In this document: positions 33,826-46,366 of the stretch, piece by piece
Layout of the letters: every line of letters begins with the position of its first letter
Numbering within the stretch: position 1 is the first letter of the stretch
Assembly (NCBI GenBank): GCA_009763385.1
Contig: CM019826.1
Location: 99,184,848 to 99,248,847, forward strand
Length of the DNA: 64,000 nt
Direction of reading: 5' to 3'
Source: Coix lacryma-jobi var. lacryma-jobi
Taxonomy: Eukaryota; Streptophyta; Magnoliopsida; Poales; Poaceae
Program-made: the position numbers and the translations under genes
Notes under the pieces: model-generated
What the model was told of the DNA's origin: nothing
The model's input: the letters and a program-made list of their open reading frames with translations, nothing else
Databases searched by the model: none

Positions 33826-35248
33826 GCAAGAACCAAGCTTGGGGGAGATCCTCTCCCCCACCAAAGTAAGTCCTGTATCTTAAATTATTAACGTTTCAAT
33901 TAGTTTTCTCATTGCATTAAAAAAAATTATATGAAAATACCAAAAATATTTGCTTAGTATTCCCCTTAGCACATATGTCTCATATATGTCTATCTTCCCC
34001 ATGGAAATGATGACTAGTTGCCGTGCTAATGTTTCTCTAGTGCCTAGTTTACAACTTAGTATTTCTCTATGTATGGATTACTTAGCTCATTTAAACCATC
34101 ATGGACCTGAAAACTTTGTGGGTTGCAAATGCTAAAACTAAGTCTAAGTTGTTGAGAGACATGACATAGTGAGACAAGAGATGCTATAATATTGTTCTAA
34201 GCATGATAGATTACCAGAGAATTTATTCTTAAAATGATCAAAATCTTAATTGTTCCTCAATGGTGATAAATTCATACCACAGCCATATATGCTTTACATG
34301 TTTACAAACCTTCTACATAGGCTATTTGCTTTGTATTGAGTGTTGTCAATTCTTGTTGACCCTTGTTAAGAGACTTTTCATGCTCCTAAGATCAAGATCA
34401 CGTATACACCTCATATACATGCTGCTTCTACACTGGAAGTACGCAAAAACATGCCTTTCATTTCCACCAAATAGTTTGCTTCATACTCCAAGTGTTAGGA
34501 AATCTCTCTCAATTATTTAGTAGATGAGACTCAAAAGGCTAGGCAAAATAAAGATGAAAAAAAAGAAAAAAAAAGAAAAAAAAGAGAGAGATGGACAAGT
34601 GAAAGTCCATGAAAAAAATGCTAGCCATGTCTCATTAGAAAAGAGAGAAAAAGAAAAAATATATATATATAGAGATATAGATCTTATCAAATAAAGAAGC
34701 AATCTAGTCCACCATACACCACACACTTGCACATCTTGATCTAGGAGTATGACACTTCTCTTCAAGGATCTGAGCTTTGACTTCACAACAAAATGCAAGT
34801 AAGTATGCCATCTTCTTTCATCTCTACCTTGAGCTACACATAAGCCTATTTAGAAGTAGGATGAAATAAAGAAGGCAACACTTATCATATGCCTTGGTGA
34901 GGAATCATACACCATTGGAGCGACATGAGAGAACCATATGAGGAACATTAAGTCTTTCTTTTGAAAAATATTGCAAAACCTCTGGTATGAAACTTGCTAA
35001 AAACAAGAAAGTTAGTGTTCAAGTCAAACAGTTCTATCTTTCAACCACCTAAGACAAAGGAAAAGCCATAAGCCCCATAGAGTACTAAGGTAATATGGGT
35101 GATTTACATAGCTAATTTTCCATTCAAAGAGAAGAACTTTGTTGTGCACATGGTACTCTTGAAATGTGATGCATAGTAACAATACTGATCCACTGAGGCC
35201 AAGTTTGATTGTTTGCTCGGGACAAGCAAAGGTTAAGCTTGGGGATCT
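33826..35248 (+). other. Athila D 3' AT-rich spacer
   Basis: No gene is seen. It includes a purine-rich low-complexity stretch (34550-34680: A-rich runs, GAGAGAG, ATATATATATAG). It ends GGTTAAGCTTGGGGATCT, the probable polypurine tract, directly before the 3' LTR. A similar AAGCTTGGGGGAGATC occurs at 33836, just after the second ORF. Confidence 0.7.
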
Positions 35249-37112
35249 TGTTGACGGAAGTTATAGCATGTTTTACCTTATCAAAATATCGTCAACAGGC
35301 CTCGGTTTCAAGGAAGAATAACATATCATGAGCATATTTATCACTAATAAGTTCCACTTGTACTCTTAGCTTGTGAACTTGTAGGAGATGGCAAAATGAA
35401 CAAAACGAGGCCAGGTGGGCCCACCAAGGGGGTCGGCCGACCCCACCTTGGGGCCACCTCGGCTATGGTGACATGGCATGATCCAAGAGAAGCATGTTCA
35501 AGTCAATATCAACCATTGGATCAAACATGTGCTTTTGCTCAATGGTGCAAGATGAGAAGCACTTAGATTCATGGGTCCACACTGAAAACCAAATGCAACC
35601 AACTTCACAAGACTTGCTCAATGACATGTGGGGTCACCAAGGGACAGAAGAAGGTGGGCCAGCCTATCGTAGGGGGGTCGGCCGACCCCCCTTGGTGGGA
35701 CACAGCAGCACTATTCATCAGGGTGACATGAGCACCATCTAGAAGATGTAGCCCGGGCCCACATGTCAGAGACAGGGGTCGGCCGACCCCATGGTGACCC
35801 TCATCCAAGTCGGTGGCAAAGTGCATGTTTCACACGTGAAGAATATCCAAGCCATTCATCCAAGGTCGGTTGCTACGGCGGTGGATCCAAGGGTGAAGAG
35901 AGGAGGATCACGTGGATCGCTGATGTGGCACCGGAGTAGCCCCTACTCCACCTCCACTATAAATAGAGGCCTCCACCCTCTCATTCTTCATATCTCACAT
36001 ATCTCACAACACATATCTCCACTCTCATGTGAGATCAAGCAAGAGTAGTAGTAGTTAGTCTAGAGTGGGAGTTAGAGTTGAGTCGGGCCAAGCTCGGGTC
36101 TCCGGAGTCGTCTTCTGGGAGTCTGGTATAGCCCTTGTATCTTTCTTCTTTTGTAAGACTTTATTTAATATATTATTCTTTCTTTACTTTACTTTGCATT
36201 TACTTAAGTATTTACTTTCCAAGTATTTATTTAAGTATTTACTTAGTGCAAGTCTATATTTATATAGTCTTGTTGTGTGCTTATCTTAGTTCTATAGTTG
36301 TCTTAGTTAGATTGATTTCCTTTAAATAGCTTCTTGTGTGTGCGTCATCGTCCTATCTTAGGATAGGGGCTTTAGCTATTTTGATCGATAGCTAAAGGTG
36401 TAGATAAGTGTGAGCGCGGTGCTCATACTTCATCTTATCTTTGACTACCGCTGACTTGCACGGACAGTAGGGGCGCATGTGCAAAAGGTGACAGATTTTG
36501 CCTGGCTACCTAGATCCCCTCACATGAACTCAGGCTAGTTTTTAAAAGGTAAGGCGTCCATAAGCCAAATATCCGCTTGAGTATTGGGTTAGGTGAACAA
36601 CCTTCTATCGCTTTACTCTCTCGTTTATCCCTCTCACACAAGTAGCAAGGCGTCAATCTAGTTAAGTCATCTATTTAATTAGGATTAGTTCATAGGAGTA
36701 AAGATAGAAACATAGGAGTACTTTATACTCACTCATTGTCCTCCCACCTAGCTAACTCTACTAAAGTTATCTTTCATATCATATACTCTTTGCTTACCTT
36801 ATTTATCTTATCTATCTATCCTCCCTTATATCCAATTATCCCCTTTTGCTTCTCTAGTTGATAATAGAGTATAGTAAGACTATAGGATCTATCTTTCCTC
36901 TCTCTGCATCTTTCCTAGCTTGCTTTCCTTTGGGATAAAATAAATAACGATACCTTGGAATACTCCCGGGTGAAGTGCTACATCGGTATATTCTGTGCGC
37001 TTGCGGAATTATCCAATAGTCAATAGTTTTACCACCAAGACACTTCTAGCGTCGTTGCTGGAGTTAGGCTCCATAGTCTAGTTCTAAGTGGTTGCGTTAA
37101 GAAGGGTCAACA
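35249..37112 (+). mobile_element. Athila D 3' LTR
   Basis: It runs from TGTTGACGGAAGTTATAGC to GGGTCAACA and is uninterrupted. It has three perfect GGGGTCGGCCGACCCC palindromes and a TATA box at 35958-35965. It differs from the 5' LTR at scattered positions, so the insertion is not recent. Confidence 0.93.
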
Positions 37113-37117
37113 ACAGT

Positions 37118-37557
37118 CCACGGTACAAACCCGCGGACAGTCCGGGACTCGTCCAGAACTGTTTCAGTTCGGTTCTGTTTCTGGTCTTTTGCCGGCGGAC
37201 AGTCCGGGCACCCAGTCGTAGATATTCCGACAGTCATCCGGACAGTCCGGGCACCCAGTCGCAGACAGTCCGGCAGTCATCTGGACAATTCGGGACCCTG
37301 ACCCCGGACAGTCCGTGAATCTGCAGACTGTGCAGTTTTGCTTTGGGGGCTTTTGCACTTGGTTTCAGTCGTTCTCCGAGGGTTCCGCTGTACCACTAGG
37401 ATATCTCCTAGGGTATCCACCTACTCGTAGGTCGTGAACTCTCCGGTCGTCTTGAGTCTTTGTTTTTGGGGTGATTTCCTAGGACAAGGGCCATTCTATT
37501 CACGAGTTGAATTTGAGGCTCTCATTCACCCCCTCTGGTCGCCAATCCGGTCCTTCA
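37118..37557 (+). mobile_element. Sirevirus A 3' LTR, right part
   Basis: It continues LTR A after the duplicated ACAGT (37113-37117) with the rest of the GGACAGTCC array (to about 37318) and the conserved CATTCACCCCC tract. It ends GGTCCTTCA at 37557. Confidence 0.9.
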
Positions 37558-38526
37558 GATACCGTTGATGCATTATTTTTCCTAACATGATTATTATTGA
37601 TATATTATCCTTGTTACCCGGTTAGCTGTAGGCTTGAATTATTGCCTAGCCATGCTTAGACCGGTAGAAGTCGGGCAACCTTTATGTTACCCGCGAGTAA
37701 TAGGTGGTTACTCGGCCTTTAACAGAAAATTGCCAGTATGTGAGATAACTGAGTGTTGTGGATAATGGAGATTGGCCGATTCCTGTAGTGTTGTACTACA
37801 GTATTTCTAGCCGTGTCGTATGGGAAAACAGTATCATGCTAAGACGACCGTCTTGTCATGTTGAACTCATGCCCCACATTTAGCTGGAAGGATGCTCGTT
37901 TCGACCACGAAGCCGCACATTTTTCCAGGTTGGTTCTCGGGTCCCATGCATCTGCCGAAGCCACGAAGGGGGTAGTGGGACACGGGGACGCAAAAAGTAA
38001 GACCCGGGTGATGGTGGTTAAGTCCAACTCCTTGGCAGTCAGGCTTGCCTCCGGGTACGATGGTGGCGTTCGAGACCGCGGCATCCTAGAACAGTGTTGC
38101 GGCTATCTGTAGCTTATCGACGGGTGAGTGTGGTTTATGTGGGGAATAAAATCACCAGCTGGTTAGTAATCGGTTATAATCGCCATCGCTCCTGGATAGT
38201 GAGCACTTGACTTGAATACCGCTCTGTCTTGATACTGCAATTGTGGAACACGTGACAGCTATCATGGTACTATTGGCAAATGTTATTCGGTCTGTTTGTT
38301 ATATTGTGGTGATTGACAAGATCACTACCATGACTGTTATTAGTACATGTGCTAATCTAGTTAAACAGGTTAATCACTATCTCAAACTTGCAGCTAGTAA
38401 CAGGAGAACATGTTATCCACTACCAATGCTTTTGCGCAAAAATGAGGTATCATGCCAGCTCCACTGTTATAGTAGCCTTGCATACTCCTTGGTGTCAATT
38501 ATTTCTGGTTTATGGCGGGAATTAAA
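37558..38526 (+). mobile_element. Chromovirus LTR fragment, plus orientation
   Basis: Near its right end AGCCTTGCATACTCCTTGG, followed by TGTCAATTATTT, aligns with AGCCTTGCCTACCCTTGG and TGTCATTTATTT of solo LTR S (26753-26795, plus). The rest (for example GCCTAGCCATGCTTAGACCGG) has the look of the 3' half of Tekay-type LTRs. The match stops at about 38526, where S continues GTAAGTCTAGC but this copy changes to AT-rich sequence. Element A inserted at its left edge. It has no credible gene. Orientation is opposite to the adjoining LTR of M. Confidence 0.6.
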
Positions 38527-39697
38527 TAAAACTGTATATAAAAGTATCACAAAATATGCATCTAATAATTTTAACAGGTAGATCTATTCATTTCCAGCAC
38601 AATAAAATTTGTTTCACACAATTTGGACTTAAAATGAGCCATATATGAATTTCGGAAGCATTTAAACAACTCTGAAAAAATAATTAAAAGAAAACTCGAC
38701 CTAAACTGCTATGGGTACCCAAACTAATACACCCACAGACTCAAACCTAATTGCTACGTGCACCCGGGAGTCCTGGTTTCAACTGCACCCAGCTTTTCTC
38801 CTTCTCTCTCTCTCACTACCAGCGGGGCCCACGCATTAGGCGACCCCACGCCCTCGGTCAACCAGGCCCACCGGCTAGTGGCGAGATGCTCCCGCCGACG
38901 TTGACTGGCGCTAGCTCACCGGCGGCGAGGTTTCCGGCGACACCAACCCCACCTTTAGACTCACCTTCGCGAGGCGAACACAATCGTCCTACTAGCTGGG
39001 CCAGAGGGACACCAGAGCAAGCTCGAAGGCAGCCATGGCGGAGCGGCGGCGAGGCTGTTCCCGGCTATTCCGAGGCTTGGTGAGGCGAGCAAGAGCTGCA
39101 GCGGCTCCTAGGCTACCTATTGGTGTGGTGCTCGGGCCATGCTAACCCCGGCATAGGCAGGTGCCACGCACGACGGCGGACCGCGGCAGACATTGCCGTG
39201 GCCATGTCGAGTTCCGACTGAAGCAAGGTGGTAGAGACCTCTCCATCTAACCCTAAGCTTCCGCGGAGATACAGAAGGCTAGAACAAGGCTTGGTTCGGG
39301 ATGGTTTGGCCAGAATCGACCGGACCACGTGAAGGTCACGGTGGCGGACATGGCGGAGTGCACTGGAAAGAACTAGGCATTCCGCCATCTAGCTCGGGAG
39401 AGAGGGGAAACCAATCGAAGAAGATGACAGAGGGGATCAAGGCGGAGGTTTTGGCGGAAGGAATCGGTCGGCGGTGTGGTGGTTGACGAGCAATCGCTCG
39501 TCGGAGTTCAGCAGGCGGCGGCGGTGTATTGCAACTGGAGAAGATAGGGCAGAGAAGAGCGAGCGAGTGAGTGAGTGGCTTCGTTTGCATGAGTGAGGAG
39601 GAGAGGAGGCCAAGGCGAGCACGTTCAGGGGTTCATCGAACCCGGATGATTCCCGTCGGGGTGTCCTGACTGGCGTGGCGGCGGCCCGTCCATGGCG
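38527..39697 (-). mobile_element. Chromovirus M 3' LTR, inner part
   Basis: It has the AT-rich to GC-rich transition typical of these LTRs. The core has CGGCGGCGAGG followed by a CGACACCAACC element also present in LTR N near 2030-2065. Its right edge (TGGCG, 39693-39697) is the target site of B and continues at 50948. The exact left boundary is uncertain. Confidence 0.65.
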
Positions 39698-41625
39698 TGA
39701 AGGACCGAAGATGCTACTAGAAAGCGACCAGAGGGGGGGTGAATGGGAGCTTCAAAATTTTCTTTCGGAAACTTGTCGCCACTGTCCCGAGAATCAACCC
39801 CTAAGAGCAAACCTAGAGCTTGAAAGTGTCCACGACCCTAGCTGTAGGGTGGATGCTTCCAAAAAGCACAGCGAGACACTACACAACTCTAGAAACCCAA
39901 CGCAAAAGCCGAAAATCAAAACTGACAACGGACAAACGAACCGCGGACGAAAAAGCACAGAAACACCTGCATGGCCAGGCACCGGACGCGTCTGATGCCA
40001 AATGAGCTTCTCTGGAACCTTACTGGACTGGCATCGGACGCTGCTACAGTGAAACCCTAGCGTCCGATGCTAGACCCTCGGCGCGTCCGATGACAACGGA
40101 TGCTCCGATGGTCAGCGTCTGATGCTCCTTCAAAAGAGCTGTCAGATGACACGTGGCATCGGACGCGTCCGATGTGATGAACACGGCGTCCGATGCTCAT
40201 GTCTTGAGCGTCTGATGGTCCCGAAACAGTGTTGTTCTTCCGCGAAATTCACCCGATCTCCTCTGAATCAAAAGCTCTAAGGCTTAGACTTGGTATGAGG
40301 AGTTCCATGGAGGTTAGTGAGCTATCCCAAAGAGATCAGGGCTCGAACCTAACTCCAAATCGGTGAATTGGAAGAGTTCGGGGCAAAGGGAGCAAAACCG
40401 ATCCAAAATGAAAATCGACCGATCTACTAGCTCATGAGGTTAGAGGAAAATTCCTTTGGTGGAAAGAAGTGCCTCACGATCTAGAACAACTTGGTTTAAA
40501 CCAATTTGCAAAAGACGCACCAAGTAGAGAGATCGATCAACCGGAAAAACGTGGAGAAAAGCAACCCGCGAAGAACAATACCAAAACGTGAATCACAACC
40601 ACGAATTTGCAACCGTGTGGCTACAACACGCTACAATAGTGAGATTACGGTCTCACTTCCTCAAAATCTCCAGTACACAGAGGTATGGTTCTCTGCGGAT
40701 CTCAGTAGCTACAACAGGGATTGGGAGAGCAGGAAAACCCTAGAAGCAAAGAGCAAATGACTGAAAGAGTACCGAGATGGTTTGGGAGGTGGGTGTCTCC
40801 CCCTACTTATCCTAATTCTAATTCCCACTATACCCCTAGTTAATTACAGAGCGAACCAGCCAAACCCTAAGGCTATCCTGGACCAACTCGAAGATAGTGA
40901 TGATCCGACTACCACGCCCGCAAACCTGGTAGCGTTGCCTCGACGCAACCTCACCGATTGCCGCCACATGCCGCCACCGCTCTGCTTGTCCTTTTCTCGG
41001 ACCTCGCCCCCCGGTTTTGTGGCCAGAACCGAGAAACTAGGCCTTCACGTCCATCCCCCGGTTTTGAGGCCCAAACCGGGAAACCAGCCGTCCATCGTCT
41101 GAGTTTTGTGGCCCAAGCTCAGAAACCTACCAGCGCCTAGGTTTTGAAGCCCAAACCTGGAAACCGTCCTTAGCCCGAGTTTTGTGGCCCAAACTCGGCA
41201 AACCCGCAGCACTCAGGTTTTATGGCCCAAACCTGGAAACCGTCCACCGGTGGTTTTTCTGTGGCTCAACCACCAAACCGATGCTGTAGAGAGGATGCAC
41301 TGCTCGTGCACCCCGTCCACCGACAGGTGTCCCCAGGTCCTTGATCCGAGCAACACCATGCCCCGCAAGTCTCTGCTCGTCGCTGTCCTAGGCTGTCAGC
41401 CACCACAGCTGATCCTCAGGCCACCGGTCCCTCAGTCCAAGCCTCACGTCCGCCCTTCACCGCTCCTGGTCCATCGGCATGGGACGTCTCTACTTGACCT
41501 TCACCTTGCCTTCGATCACTGTATTCATGCTCGACACCTGCACAACACAAGCCAAAGAACATGCGCATTATCCTAGTTGACAATCACTCATCACTCGAGA
41601 CTCGGCATACACCCATGTATCCGCA
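39698..41625 (-). mobile_element. Sirevirus B 3' LTR
   Basis: Read on the minus strand it runs TGCGGATACATGGG to CGGTCCTTCA (1928 bp). It contains the U3 hairpin array (about 41010-41285) and the CATCGGACGC palindromes (39980-40225). Confidence 0.93.
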
Positions 41626-43164
41626 ATCTCCCCCTTGATGAGTGCATTGTCAACTACACACACAAATCATAATGAAATAGAGGAAGGAAGAAGAAGGAGA
41701 GAGAACTCAACCAAATGACCCAAAAGCATAGCAAAGCCGAAGAAGGTCAAGTGGAAAGAGCAAGACAACTTGGTCCCCAAAGACATGGGCAACGGCTCAA
41801 CGCAACCAAGCAAAGCAAAGCTAGCCCTCAAGAAGAGGTAGAACAGGCTCAACACCGCTAGTAGGAAAGCTCGATACGAACTGTTACCAACTTAAGAACA
41901 GAAGCGCTTGACACCAATTGAAAAGCTGAAAGACGTACATTAGTCCCTCAAGAAAGAGGCAAGGCTCAACACAACTAGCTCTCAAAAGTGCTCCGAACCA
42001 ATCAAAAACACTCAGAACCAATTGGAAAAACTAAAAGCTCACCAAACGAGCAAACTCCCCCTCAAATAGTGCACACAACTAGGATATGATATGATTTGTC
42101 ATTTCTCCCCCTTGGGTATTTCTCCCCGTTAGTTGATAATGCACTTATCAAGAAAAACACTCCCCCTTCCAAAATGCATATGAGTCAAAGATACAAGTTA
42201 GCAGCTTCAGGAATATAGTCAATAGAATAGAATGATGCTCCACAAAGTATAACTCCAAAGACTCAACAACATATACAACATGCTAGCAGAGGCTCAAACT
42301 GATCACCAAATACGAAATATGAACATATGAGCAAAGTGAGCAGTTTTAGCCAAAAGATATTCACCATCAAAATAGCACTAAACATGTATAGACAGGAAGT
42401 CAAACAAGTGCTAATCATGTATACAAGGTGAACTACCCCTAGCAAAGTTCAATCATCATGCTGTAGAATGAAACATACACTTGTGATTTCAAATTTAGTC
42501 GTAGTTGCAGCGGTGAAATTACACAATTTTAGAATTCAGCATGTGATTGCGAGATGTTGAAAGCTTGTCATTGCCTAACTTTTCAACCGAGCTAATAAGC
42601 CTATGCATATGCAATAAGAAGCTTAAAGCGTCGGTTTCGGTCATACACTACACGGCTCAAGTTTAACTCAATGTGCAATGAGCAACAGTCTCGATACCAT
42701 GATGTGCTGACAAGCAAACCCATCTCGATCTTTTCAATTCACTTAAAACTTGGTTCAATTTTATGACAGAATATGATCATACCAAGCAAGTGAATGACTC
42801 AGAACTAGAGACATAGCAACCTAGCATATATGAAAAGCACGAGTGAATTCAACACTTCCTACACATGCTAGTTGCATATCTCAACGGTGAACATTTTCAA
42901 GTTTTAGGTTCATTAAGCAGGTTCACCATTCAAAAATAGCTCAGCTCACAACATGTATCAGTGATCAGAAAGAGCATAAGCTACAAGCATCAGCATATAG
43001 CATTGGAGCATACTAGATAGAGCATAATCACATTCCAAAGATGATATACATGAAGCTCAGAAAGTAAAGATGCATGATGAAGTGCAAAGACTAATCTAAA
43101 AAGAAAACAAGACAAACGAAAAAGAGTCAGTCTATGATACAAGAACCCAGAATGTTTCCTCCAT
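41626..43164 (-). other. Sirevirus B 3' spacer with several polypurine tracts
   Basis: This non-coding stretch is homologous to that of A. On the minus strand, polypurine tracts lie at 42161-42168, 42106-42114 and 42056-42063, with the true one abutting the LTR (41626-41637, ATCTCCCCCTTG on plus). It holds stem-loops related to those of A, one with stem CTTGGT/ACCAAG around TTGCCCATGTCTTTGGGG (about 41769-41810). Confidence 0.8.
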
Positions 43165-46100
43165 CTAAAAGGGGAAACATACACCAAGCTCACCTCTCAA
43201 CCGATTAAAGGTTGATTGGTCCAAAGGCTTGGTGAAAATATCAGCCAACTAATGATGAGTATCGACATGGCGAAGATCGACATCACCCTTCTCAACATGG
43301 TCTCGCAAAAAATGAAAGCGCACATCAATGTGTTTGGTCTTAGAATGCAGCACGGGGTTCTTAGCAACGCTAATAGCACTCGTGCTATCACAAAGCAAAG
43401 GCACGCAAGAAAAGCTCAGACCAAAATCATGCAAAGTGGCCATCATCCAAAGCAACTGAGAACAGCAGCTAGCCGCAGCAACATATTCAGCCTCTGTGGT
43501 AGACTGGGCGACACTAGACTGCTTGCGAGAAGACCAAGATACAAGAGAAGATCCAATAAACTGACAAGTCCCAGAACTGGACTTGCGATCAAGTCGGCAA
43601 CCAGCAAAATCGGCATCGGAATAACCGCAAAGAGAGAGGGTGGAGGAAGCTGAATACCAAATCCCGAACTCAGGTGTGAAACGAAGGTACTTCATAATGC
43701 GCTTGACCGCCTGACGGTGAGAAGTGTGTGGCGACGCCTGAAAGCGCGCGCAAAGACACACCGCGAACTGAATGTCCGGGCGTGTCGCCGTCAGGTAGAG
43801 CAGCGACCCGATCATGCTTCGGTACTCCTTCAGGTCCACAGCTTCTCCCTCCTCGTCCGCATCCAGGGCCGTCGTGGTCGACATGGGTGTTGAAAAAGGC
43901 TTGGCCTCACCCATATCGAATTTCTTCAATAAGTCCTTGGTGTAGTTGCCCTAGTGCACAAACGTTCCTTCTCGGGATTGCTTAATTGGCAATCCGAGAA
44001 AAAAAGTCAACTCGCCCATCATACTCATCTCGAACTCCCTACTCATAAGATCTGTGAACTTGTTAACCAAAGCGTGAGAAGAACCACCGAAAATGATATC
44101 ATCCACGTAAATCTGGACCAAGAGAGTGTCTTTGCCTTGCTTGAGGAGAAAAAGCATTTTATCAACACATCCCATTTTAAAACCTTAGCAAGCAAAAAGG
44201 TTTTCAACCTATCCTACCAGCCTCTAGGGGCTTGTTTCAAACCATATAAAGCTTTGTGGAGTTTAAAAACATGGTTTGGAAACTTGGGATTTTCAAAACC
44301 GGGGGGTTGTTCGACAAACACCTCCTCTTCTATGTAGCCGTTTAAGAAGGCACTCTTGACATCCATTTGAAAAAGTTTAAACCCTTTGGATGCAACAAAA
44401 GCCAAGAGTATCCTAATAGCCTCCAAACGAGCTACAGGAGCAAAAGTCTACTCATAGTCTATCCCCTCCTTCTGACTATATCCCTTGGCTACAAGTCTGG
44501 CCTTGTTCCTCACAATGTGGCATCCTCTCTTTGTTTGTTTTTGAAAACCCATTTTGTCCCAATAGGATTACAGTCTGGAGGAGGTGGAACCAAAAACCAA
44601 ACCCGATTTCTTTCAAAATTTTCTAACTCCGCATGCATGGCATTGACCCAATCCGGATCCATCAAAGCGTGTACAATATCTCGGGGTTCAAAATCAGCAA
44701 CAAATGCAGAATGAGCAAAGTGAGAGATTTGTTGTGACCTGGACCGAGTGATACGTTCATCGATATTGCCGATCATTTGTTGTGGTGGGTGTCGGCGCTG
44801 AATGTGTCGTGGCGCCTCCCGAGCTGAAGATACCTCCCCCTTAACAGTAGCTGGTACCTCCCCGGGTACGAACGCTATAGCCCGAGGTGGCGGATCCCAC
44901 GGCCCCCAAGTCAAAGAAGAGGGATCGGGGCCGTAAGTCGTAGTAGAAGCCGCTCCTTGCGACACAGCAGGTGGAGGAGGTGTTGGATCATCCATCCCTT
45001 CAGCACCCTCATCCTTGTCGTCAAAAAGAGGCTCACCAATCTCACGATCACCTGCACGCTCAAAACGAGAAGAAGGATAAACCATGGTCTCGTCGAAGGT
45101 GACATCGGATGTCTCCATGACTCGGTTAGTATCAAGGTTAAGTACACGATATGCTCGAGTGTGAGTGCCATAACCCAAAAATACACCGTCAGAAGAACGA
45201 GACTCAAATTTGTCTATGTTGCCTTTCTTAAGTATAAAATAGTGGCAACCAAAAACTCTAAAGTAACTCACTTTGGGCTGTCTTCCAAAACGCAACTCAT
45301 AAGATATCTTTTTCAAGAAAGCTCGGAGAAAAATGCGATTGGAAATATAGCATGCAGTGTTCATAGCTTCGGCCCAATATCGCCTAGGAGTCCTATGCTG
45401 ATCGAGCATCGTTCTGGCCATCTCTACAAGGGTCCAATTCTTCCTCTCTACAACACCATTTTGTGGCGGTGTCTAGGGGGAAGAAAACTGATGCTCCAAA
45501 CCCAAAGAGTCACAAAACTTCACAAAATCCGAATTCTTAAACTCGGAACCATTATCACTACGAATAGCTTGCATCGAGTTCACAGGGAACTCGTTTTGAA
45601 GACGCAAAATCAGATTGCGAGCAAAAGAGAAAGTCTCAGTCTTCTCAGTCAAAAAGAAGACCCACGAATATCTCAAAAAATTGTCAACAACAACAAGCAC
45701 GTACCACTTACCCCCAACCGAGCTCACCCGAGCCGGACCAACGAGGTCCATGTGTAAAAGCTCTCCAGGGCACTTAGTCATAACCTGAGTCACTGGATGG
45801 TGGGGAGCGGCAACCATCTTCCCATGTCTACAAGAATGGCAAACAAGATCCTTCTCCATGGATAACTTGGGCAATCCTCGGATTAGGCCAAGTGAGCTAA
45901 GCCTTGCAAGCAAGTTGAAGCTCAAGTGTCCCAGTCTCCTATGCCACTTCTAAAGATCAGAGGAAGGACTAGCCACAAGACAGCGAGAAAATCTAAATGA
46001 CTCCGAGAAATTCACACGAAATACTTTCCCAAAGGATAAAATCAAACAAACAAGATTGCCCCGAGAATCCAAAATACGACTGAGATTCGGTTTAAAACGA

Positions 46101-46366
46101 ATCTCATAGTCATCATCAAAAAGTTGTGAAACAGAAAGAAGGTTAAAATGCAAGTTAGAAACAAGAGCAACATCACGCAACACAAAGTGCTCATTAACTC
46201 GCACCGACCCATGAGACAACACTCTAACTTTGCTGTTGTCGCCAAAGGTTATAAACTCCTTTCCGGCAATAGGACTAAGACTGGAGAACCACTTGGCGTT
46301 TTCGGTCATGTGCCTCGAGCAACTGGAATCCACCAACCAAATGTCCTCCAATCGTTTTACCTACAT
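43165..46366 (-). pseudogene. pol: Sirevirus B pol, lightly damaged
   Basis: The protease (WLVDSSCSRHM) has the catalytic D-S-G changed to D-S-S. The integrase has its HHCC region (RRLGHLSF ... CHSCRHGKM) and core motifs HMDLVG, SDNGSEF and QNGVVERKN. The RT has MDVKSAFLNGYI, ALYGLKQAPRGW and the IYVDDIIFGG active site (near 44095). RNase H has YSDADFAGC, STTEAEYVAAAS and DVRFHFLRDHV, ending RGELGVCFPF. Stops interrupt near 45950, 45473, 43950 and 43248; RT is shifted near 44510 and again near 44170-44215. The frame starts with an ATG overlapping the gag stop and is followed by TAG, a configuration shared with C. Confidence 0.9.

Larger units (their letters stand above)
14031..37112 (+). mobile_element. 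Athila-type Ty3/gypsy element D, non-autonomous, split by C
   Basis: It is bounded by TGTTGACGG... and ...GTCAACA and flanked by the direct repeat ACAGT (14026-14030 and 37113-37117). In order it has the 5' LTR (14031-15214, then 28697-29367 after insertion C), a PBS of tRNA-Asp type, a gag-protease ORF, a spacer, a second ORF, an AT-rich spacer and the 3' LTR (35249-37112). No RT, RNase H or integrase sequence is present between its LTRs apart from those inside C. Without C the element is about 9.6 kb. Confidence 0.88.
3585..37557 (+). mobile_element. Sirevirus (Ty1/copia) A, split by nested insertions
   Basis: This is a Ty1/copia element of the Sirevirus lineage. In order it has a partial 5' LTR, a PBS of initiator-Met type, gag, pol (PR-IN-RT-RNase H), a long 3' spacer with repeated polypurine tracts, and a 3' LTR. 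The 3' LTR is interrupted by the 23-kb Athila element D. Its right end TCA at 37557 is followed by GATAC, presumably the target-site duplication, whose partner lies outside the window. The first ~1.06 kb of the 5' LTR is missing at 3585, where chromovirus LTR N abuts; this is best read as an insertion, not a deletion. A and D are read as older than C, S and T because they contain them. Confidence 0.85.

Noticed and set aside
34517..34798. Minus-strand frame rich in Phe and Ser
   Set aside because: It is the complement of a purine-rich simple-sequence stretch in the Athila spacer.
37839..38112. Small overlapping frames in the fragment after element A
   Set aside because: They fall within a chromovirus LTR fragment homologous to other LTRs here, and neither product resembles a known protein.
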